Of a DNA stretch of 29,327 nt, positions 25,232 through 29,327 are shown piece by piece. The DNA is taken from the NCBI GenBank assembly GCA_045118155.1, contig JBGUXS010000038.1:1-29327 (forward strand). The letters are read 5' to 3'. This DNA is from JBGUXS01 sp045118155 (lineage in GTDB: Bacteria > Pseudomonadota > Alphaproteobacteria > CAAHEQ01 > UBA3637). Position 1 is the stretch's first letter. Every line of letters begins with the position of its first letter. A program made the position numbers and the translations under genes. Under the pieces are notes generated by a model that was given only the letters and a program-made list of their open reading frames with translations, had not been told where the DNA came from and did no database searches.

Positions 25232-25633
25232 TTATTTTCTTCTTTCTGCCCAAAAACGTTTATCAGATTCGGTCTTTTCAATCAGAATGTATGCATATAA
25301 TAAGGCCTGTATCGTGGAAGCCGTCGGGGCTAAAGAATGTCCCATGTAATCTTCTATCACAAACTTGGCACGCAAGATTAAATCCTCTTCAGCTCTTTCC
25401 ATGAGGGCCCCTTGCACAGCGGCGGGGGTTACTTCTTTACCCGCACGAATCAAAGATTCCACCCCTTGAACTTCATGGAAAAATTGAATAAAACACTTAT
25501 CATTCGTTAAATCCGGTTGTTTCGCTTGGGCGGGAAAATAGTCCGCTATTTTTTCGGCTGTGTTAAACCCAATCATCGGATTATAGTTGTTTTTAAAAAC
25601 TAATCGGTCTTCTTTGAAGTGTTCTGGGTTCAC
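25232..25633 (-). CDS. Unrecognised 133-residue protein upstream of the HExxH/LRR gene
   Basis: A soluble, mostly helical protein of 133 residues (for example EVTPAAVQGALMERAEEDLI and GHSLAPTASTIQALLYAYIL), acidic in the middle and basic at the end. I recognise no family. It starts with GTG at 25633, with a full AGGAGG four bases upstream. Its stop is two bases before the start of the HExxH/LRR gene, so the pair is co-translated. A small protein encoded just before a possible effector could be a chaperone or immunity factor, but nothing in the sequence proves this. Confidence 0.65.
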   Translation of the reverse strand: MNPEHFKEDRLVFKNNYNPMIGFNTAEKIADYFPAQAKQPDLTNDKCFIQFFHEVQGVESLIRAGKEVTPAAVQGALMERAEEDLILRAKFVIEDYMGHSLAPTASTIQALLYAYILIEKTESDKRFWAERRK

Positions 25634-25715
25634 GCATCCTCCTATCTCGCCAAGACCCTATATCATTTTTGCCAATATGACAAGAGTTTTCCCCAGCTTT
25701 AAAAAAATATTTTTC

Positions 25716-25743
25716 TTGACTTTCTCAAAAAAAGGTCTATAAG
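25716..25743 (+). promoter_or_regulatory. Promoter of the TIGR02300-yqgE-tsaB-rimI operon
   Basis: TTGACT (25716-25721), a 16-base spacer and TATAAG (25738-25743), giving a leader of about 28 bases with AAGAAAGG before the ATG. Confidence 0.65.
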
Positions 25744-25777
25744 GGCTTTCGTTTAAACATATAAGAAAGGTACGATT

Positions 25778-26131
25778 ATGACAAAAAAAGAATGGGGAAC
25801 AAAACGCAAATGTGTCAAATGTGGCACCTCTTTTTACGATATGTGTAAAAAAGAATTTACTTGTCCTAAATGTGGCAAACAATATTCTTTGGAACAATAT
25901 ACGGCGGCAACGCTAAAGAAAATTCTAAAAAGCACCCCAAAACAGGCCTCAGTTGATGATGAAAATTTAGATGAAGAAACCTTATTAACTATGGAAGAAG
26001 GGGAATTATCCCAAGAAAACTTCGTCGGGGAAGATGGATTGGATGTTTTGGAAGGGGAAGAAGAAAACGATTCTGAAGATTCCTTAAAGAATCCCTATTC
26101 TTCTTATCCGGAAGACGAGGACAATGAATAA
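25778..26131 (+). CDS. TIGR02300-family zinc-ribbon protein
   Basis: A 117-residue protein typical of alphaproteobacteria. The N-terminal 40 residues form a zinc ribbon with Cys12/Cys15 (KCVKCGTSFYD) and Cys29/Cys32 (CPKCGKQY); the FYD after the first pair is the family hallmark. The remainder is highly acidic (EEGELSQENF, EGEEENDSED) and likely disordered. Its function is unknown; a nucleic-acid or ribosome role is a guess. It overlaps yqgE by eight bases. Confidence 0.88.
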   Translation: MTKKEWGTKRKCVKCGTSFYDMCKKEFTCPKCGKQYSLEQYTAATLKKILKSTPKQASVDDENLDEETLLTMEEGELSQENFVGEDGLDVLEGEEENDSEDSLKNPYSSYPEDEDNE

Positions 26132-26699
26132 CACCATCCCTTTTCAGTCGTTTGAAGGGCAATTTTTAGTTGCCATGCCCGGCATTGATGATACCCGTTT
26201 TACGGGGGCGGTCATTTTAATTTGTTCGCACACACAAGAAAACGGGGCTATGGGTCTTGTCATTAACAATCCGCACCCCACGATGGGGTTATTTGATTTA
26301 TTTGCAGAATTGCATATTACCCCCCAACAAGATTGTCCCGAACAACCTGTCTACATCGGGGGACCAGATAAGGTTAATTCTGGTTTTATTTTACATTCTG
26401 AAGATTATAAAAATCCCATTTCTTTGCGGGTCAATGATGATGTTTCCATGGCCATCACTCAAGAAATTCTGTATGATATTGCCTTAAACAAGGGGCCACA
26501 ACACGCCCTGATCACTTTTGGTTGTTGCACGTGGATTCCGGGACAATTGGAAGAAGAATTAATGACCAATACATGGTTAACTTTGCCATTTCAAAAAGAG
26601 ATTTTGTTTGAAACCCCTGTTTTAGAACGGTGGAATCAAGCCCTAAAATTGTTGGGGATTGATCCTTGTTTCTTGGCTACTTATACGGGGAAAGCTTGA
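26124..26699 (+). CDS. yqgE: YqgE/AlgH family protein (DUF179)
   Basis: A 191-residue single-domain protein with the family opening FEGQFLVAMPGIDDTRFTGA, then GAMGLVINNP, PVYIGGPDKVNSGFILHS and the late motif TFGCCTWIPGQLEEEL. Family members are widespread, and the molecular function is not settled. Its start lies in the end of the TIGR02300 gene with GAGGAC just upstream. The next gene, tsaB, follows after 15 bases. Confidence 0.93.
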   Translation: MNNTIPFQSFEGQFLVAMPGIDDTRFTGAVILICSHTQENGAMGLVINNPHPTMGLFDLFAELHITPQQDCPEQPVYIGGPDKVNSGFILHSEDYKNPISLRVNDDVSMAITQEILYDIALNKGPQHALITFGCCTWIPGQLEEELMTNTWLTLPFQKEILFETPVLERWNQALKLLGIDPCFLATYTGKA

Positions 26700-26714
26700 A
26701 AAAAGGGGGCATAC

Positions 26715-27302
26715 ATGCTGTTAGGGATAGATACAACCTTACCCAATTTATCACTGGCTTTGGCGGATAAAACAAAAGTCCTAGTCAAGTATCAGGTTCA
26801 AACCCCATTACAGGGGGATTATCTTATCCCTATTTTACGTGATTTTTTAGATCAAAATGCCATAAAGCCCACAGATTTAACAGCCACCATTTGCACAACC
26901 GGTCCTGGGTCTTTCACGGGGGTTCGTATTGGGTTAGCTTGTGCTAGGGCTATGGGCTTAGCTTTAGACATTCCCGTTCATGGGGTTAGCACTTTTGAGG
27001 CTTTGGCATATGGGGTATCTCTTCCCGTTACCGTCTTAATTGATACCCTGCGTGGGGATTATTACGCCCAGAAAATAACCCCAAATCATACGGAAATTCC
27101 TTTTATTTTTGACAACGAAGATGGGGCCTTAACCACTTCTGTAACTGGGTTCCTTCCCCCCGATCAACAAACATCCTTTCCTAAGTATATTCCCCCAAAA
27201 TTTTTACCAGCCGAAGCGGCCTGTTTCATTGCGCTAGAAAAGCCAGAACTTCTCACTTCACCAACCCCTTTATATGTACGGGAAGCCGATGTTACCGTTT
27301 AA
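26715..27302 (+). CDS. tsaB: tRNA threonylcarbamoyladenosine synthesis protein TsaB
   Basis: Partner of TsaD and TsaE in making t6A37 on ANN-reading tRNAs. The 195 residues show the ASKHA-fold start LLGIDTTLPNLSLAL and the hallmark TGPGSFTGVRIGLACARAMGL split over about residues 62-83, then VHGVSTFEAL. The C-terminal part is shorter than in E. coli TsaB (231 residues). The ribosome site is AAGGGGG. It overlaps rimI, a common arrangement. Confidence 0.93.
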   Translation: MLLGIDTTLPNLSLALADKTKVLVKYQVQTPLQGDYLIPILRDFLDQNAIKPTDLTATICTTGPGSFTGVRIGLACARAMGLALDIPVHGVSTFEALAYGVSLPVTVLIDTLRGDYYAQKITPNHTEIPFIFDNEDGALTTSVTGFLPPDQQTSFPKYIPPKFLPAEAACFIALEKPELLTSPTPLYVREADVTV

Positions 27303-27717
27303 CTTAATCCCTATCACACCAGCATACGCTAAGGTTTTAGCTAAAATTCACGAAACATGCTTTGACCACCCTTGGACAGAAAAAGATTTCCAAGAACTTC
27401 TAATTTTACCAACCACCCGGGGATATGTGTGTGATCAGGGATTTATTTTAATTTGTGTTTTACCAGAGGCCATAGAAATTTTAACTTTGGGGGTTGTGCC
27501 AGATGCCCGGCGTCAAGGGTTAGGCCGGCATTTAATTGAAACAATTAAAAAAAGCTTCCCCAAAATCCCTAAAATTTTTCTAGAAGTCAATGCCACAAAT
27601 GCACCCGCCATTGCTTTGTATGAACTAACAGGTTTTAAAAAAACGGGTGTCCGGAAAGGATATTACCGAACACCCCAAGGGCTACAAGACGCCCTTTGTT
27701 ATACTTGGAACCGTTAA
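27289..27717 (+). CDS. rimI: Ribosomal protein S18 alanine N-acetyltransferase RimI (GNAT family)
   Basis: A 142-residue GNAT acetyltransferase. The acetyl-CoA loop is VVPDARRQGLGRHLIE, and the C-terminal helix and strand (EVNATNAPAIALYELTGF, then KKTGVRKGYY) are RimI-like. E. coli RimI acetylates the N-terminus of ribosomal protein S18; the substrate here is assumed from family and from pairing with tsaB. The ATG at 27289 is preferred to one 15 bases upstream because GGAAG precedes it. It overlaps the end of tsaB by 14 bases and the convergent phosphatase by four. Confidence 0.85.
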   Translation: MLPFNLIPITPAYAKVLAKIHETCFDHPWTEKDFQELLILPTTRGYVCDQGFILICVLPEAIEILTLGVVPDARRQGLGRHLIETIKKSFPKIPKIFLEVNATNAPAIALYELTGFKKTGVRKGYYRTPQGLQDALCYTWNR

Positions 27718-28424
27718 CGAACCTTTTGTGAAGTACACACGAATTCTTTAGTAGAAGACGCCTGTCCCCCAACAACAAGTCCGTCATAACACCATCCAGT
27801 TTCTTTGCGATAGGTTATTTTTAACGGACGCGCGTTAGGAATTTCATCTAATGCCACCCCCATTTTATTCAGCATACATCTTAAAAATGACGCATGAGAA
27901 AACACAGCAATCCGTCTTTCAGGTAAAGGCGCGATTATCTCCCCTCGGTGGCACAATTCTACGACATGATCTAAAAAATGCATGCCTCGCGCGGCGATTT
28001 CTCCTTGGGATTCCCCCCCTGGCAAGCGAGCATCAAAATTATGATGTTCCCGCCAAGCCGCGTACACATCAGGAATTTGCGCTTTCACTTCATCCTTTTT
28101 CCGACCTTCTGCCCACCCAAAAGATCCTTCTTTAAGAAGGGGATGCACCATCAAAGGGAAACGCCGCAATTCATGAAGGCCACCTAACACAATATCTGCC
28201 GTTTCTCGGGCCCGTTGTAGCGGACTTGAAAACCCCATTTCCATCACAGGAAGCGTTCCAAATAAATTGGCTAATTCCCTGGCTTGTTCTTTCCCTTTGG
28301 CATTTAGGGGTAAATCCACCCCTTGCCCTTGAAAAATACCCAACGCATTATATTCTGTTTCCCCATGGCGGCATAGATAAACCGAAATTGGGACGTCCCT
28401 TTCTGCTTTTTTAGTTTGATTCAT
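27714..28424 (-). CDS. Histidine phosphatase superfamily protein
   Basis: A 236-residue phosphoglycerate-mutase-like phosphatase. The phospho-accepting His20 is in the RHGE motif (CRHGETEYN); SSPLQRARETA gives the phosphate-binding Arg, and the second catalytic His177 is in FSHASFLRCM. That motif is normally SHG, so Ala replaces Gly. The substrate is unknown; members act on phosphoglycerate, sugar phosphates or nucleotides. The ATG follows AAGGAG with six bases of spacing, and a 12-base-pair inverted repeat abuts this ribosome site. Confidence 0.88.
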   Translation of the reverse strand: MNQTKKAERDVPISVYLCRHGETEYNALGIFQGQGVDLPLNAKGKEQARELANLFGTLPVMEMGFSSPLQRARETADIVLGGLHELRRFPLMVHPLLKEGSFGWAEGRKKDEVKAQIPDVYAAWREHHNFDARLPGGESQGEIAARGMHFLDHVVELCHRGEIIAPLPERRIAVFSHASFLRCMLNKMGVALDEIPNARPLKITYRKETGWCYDGLVVGGQASSTKEFVCTSQKVR

Positions 28425-28435
28425 AAGAAACTCCT

Positions 28436-28465
28436 TTTAAAAATTAAACAATGTTAATTTTTAAA
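28436..28465. repeat. Perfect 12-bp AT-only inverted repeat at the phosphatase ribosome site
   Basis: TTTAAAAATTAA (28436-28447) and TTAATTTTTAAA (28454-28465) are exact reverse complements around six bases. The repeat ends at the Shine-Dalgarno of the phosphatase gene, so it could be an operator or a leader hairpin. Confidence 0.6.
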
Positions 28466-28524
28466 CACAATAGGCATAGACTTTTCCCCTTTGACAGGGA
28501 ACAATCCTTGCCCTTTGAACTTCT

Positions 28525-28632
28525 TTAGTTCCTCAAAAGAAATACGTCAATTAAAAACCGTTTTCGGACGGTATCACGTCCGCGTTTCAATTGCCCTGAA
28601 TTCATCAGGATATACGTATTATTGTTTGTCAT
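28525..28632 (-). CDS. Possible 35-residue small protein or leader peptide
   Basis: An ORF of 35 codons in the 295-base gap between recR and the phosphatase gene. Its ATG at 28632 is preceded by AAGAGG with seven bases of spacing and lies about 34 bases after a predicted start of transcription. The product is basic in the middle (QLKRGRDTVRKRF) and matches nothing I know. Inside it two hairpins compete (28565-28582 and 28557-28572). It could instead be part of a small RNA or of the phosphatase leader. The rest of the gap (28425-28524) holds only the 12-bp inverted repeat. Confidence 0.4.
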   Translation of the reverse strand: MTNNNTYILMNSGQLKRGRDTVRKRFLIDVFLLRN

Positions 28633-28672
28633 TTAAGACCTCTTGAAAATTGTGTATTAAAAATATGGCGTC

Positions 28673-28701
28673 AGTATACCGAAAAAATTAGGGTAAAGCA
28701 A
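28673..28701 (-). promoter_or_regulatory. Promoter upstream of the 35-codon ORF and phosphatase gene
   Basis: On the minus strand TTGCTT (28701-28696), a 17-base spacer and TATACT (28678-28673). It lies 18 bases after the recR stop and starts a leader of about 240 bases ahead of the phosphatase. Confidence 0.6.
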
Positions 28702-28719
28702 CTATTTTTTTAATATACC

Positions 28720-29307
28720 TTAGCTGCGGGATGTAAAAGCCATCTGCAGGGTACCTTCATCCAAATAGTCAAGTTCACTGCCCAAAGGCACGCCCCGCGA
28801 TAAAACCGTAATTTTCACTTTATCTTTCGGCAATGCATCCATCAGGTAAAAAATTGTGGTTTGCCCTTCCATCGTAGATGGCAAAGCTAAAATAACTTCT
28901 TCTACTGGGTGTTCTTCTATTTTTTGCAGCAAGGCCTGTACTTTTAATTCCTCTGGTCCGATACCATCTAGGGCTGATAACAGTCCCCCCAAAACATGAT
29001 AACGTCCTTTGAACACCCCTGCCCGTTCCAAGGCCCATAAGTCCGTCACATCCTGCACCACACATATTTGCGCATAAGAACGGTTTTCATCCTGACAAAT
29101 ATGACACGGGCTATCTGTATCCATATTACCACAGATAGGGCATTCTGTAACGGTTTCATTAACTTGCTGTAACAACGTCAACAAGGGCGTAAAAACTTGT
29201 TCCCGTTGGCTTAGCAAATACAACACCATCCGCCGAGCAGATCGTGGTCCCAGCCCAGGCAATTTTGCAAGTGTTTTTATCAATTGTTCAATGGACGAGG
29301 CGGTCAT
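28720..29307 (-). CDS. recR: Recombination protein RecR
   Basis: Forms a ring clamp on DNA and works with RecO to load RecA at gaps. The 195 residues are close to the usual 200. The helix-hairpin-helix (LAKLPGLGPRSARRM), the four-Cys zinc motif (Cys56, Cys59, Cys68, Cys71) and a Toprim domain (about 80-175, with VVQDVTDLWALE) are in order, ending with a typical TRLSRGVP-like strand (VLSRGVPLGSELDYLDEGTL). AAGGGGCAGGA precedes the ATG. The upstream gene is cut by the window; in many bacteria it is a YbaB nucleoid protein. Confidence 0.96.
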   Translation of the reverse strand: MTASSIEQLIKTLAKLPGLGPRSARRMVLYLLSQREQVFTPLLTLLQQVNETVTECPICGNMDTDSPCHICQDENRSYAQICVVQDVTDLWALERAGVFKGRYHVLGGLLSALDGIGPEELKVQALLQKIEEHPVEEVILALPSTMEGQTTIFYLMDALPKDKVKITVLSRGVPLGSELDYLDEGTLQMAFTSRS

Positions 29308-29327
29308 TCCTGCCCCTTAAAATGGCA

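Noticed and set aside
28492..28520. Plus-strand TTGACA with a TTTGAA 17 bases later
   Set aside because: The -10 is very poor and no plus-strand gene follows before recR, which is on the other strand.
1..29327. IS elements, prophage, integrase or CRISPR array
   Set aside because: No transposase or integrase motif, no regularly spaced direct repeats and no terminal inverted repeats with target duplications were seen.

Overview
The window is a gene-dense, AT-rich stretch of a bacterial chromosome, most likely from an alphaproteobacterium. This rests on a TIGR02300-family zinc-ribbon gene, the lepB-rnc-era-recO operon, an lspA gene followed by a short BamF-like lipoprotein, and AsmA/YdbH-type envelope proteins. 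Low GC, compact packing and a possible secreted effector would fit a host-associated lineage (Holosporales-like or a low-GC gut alphaproteobacterium), but nothing here fixes the order. No IS element, prophage, CRISPR array or rRNA operon is visible.

Layout. 1-3135: 3' end of an LD-carboxypeptidase gene, tRNA-Gly(CCC) with its own promoter and terminator, a TM2-domain protein, a YgjV-type membrane protein, and a coupled cvpA-rlmH pair. 3136-8992: pyrG (CTP synthase) end to end with a convergent group of lspA, a 59-aa BamF-like lipoprotein and a 1107-aa AsmA-like protein. 9001-13499: a mirror-image divergent promoter region, then a pentapeptide-repeat protein coupled to a secreted M48/TPR (BepA-like) protease, converging on an alpha/beta hydrolase plus a membrane-anchored MurF-like ligase. 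13556-18733: a 1152-aa YdbH/AsmA-like protein with a long disordered N-terminus, divergent from two unrecognised coupled genes, the second encoding three copies of a ~115-residue unit. 18728-23372: dciA-tgt and, divergently, lepB-rnc-era-recO. 23367-25633: an accessory block (small membrane protein; an HExxH protein with BspA-type leucine-rich repeats; an unknown 133-aa protein). 25716-29307: TIGR02300 protein-yqgE-tsaB-rimI, a histidine phosphatase, a 295-base spacer with a promoter and a possible 35-aa ORF, and recR.

How the genes fit together. Envelope assembly dominates: lipoprotein maturation (LspA, BamF-like), protein export (LepB), outer-membrane quality control (BepA-like), lipid-bridge-type proteins (AsmA and YdbH families) and peptidoglycan enzymes (LD-carboxypeptidase, MurF-like). 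The rest is mainly RNA and translation maintenance (RlmH, Tgt, RNase III, Era, TsaB, RimI) and DNA replication and repair (DciA, RecO, RecR).

Most notable: a two-gene unknown operon behind a strong promoter that appears to give a leaderless mRNA; a mirror-image divergent promoter pair that may also be leaderless; a putative metallopeptidase/LRR effector; and five convergent gene pairs whose stop codons overlap or abut.
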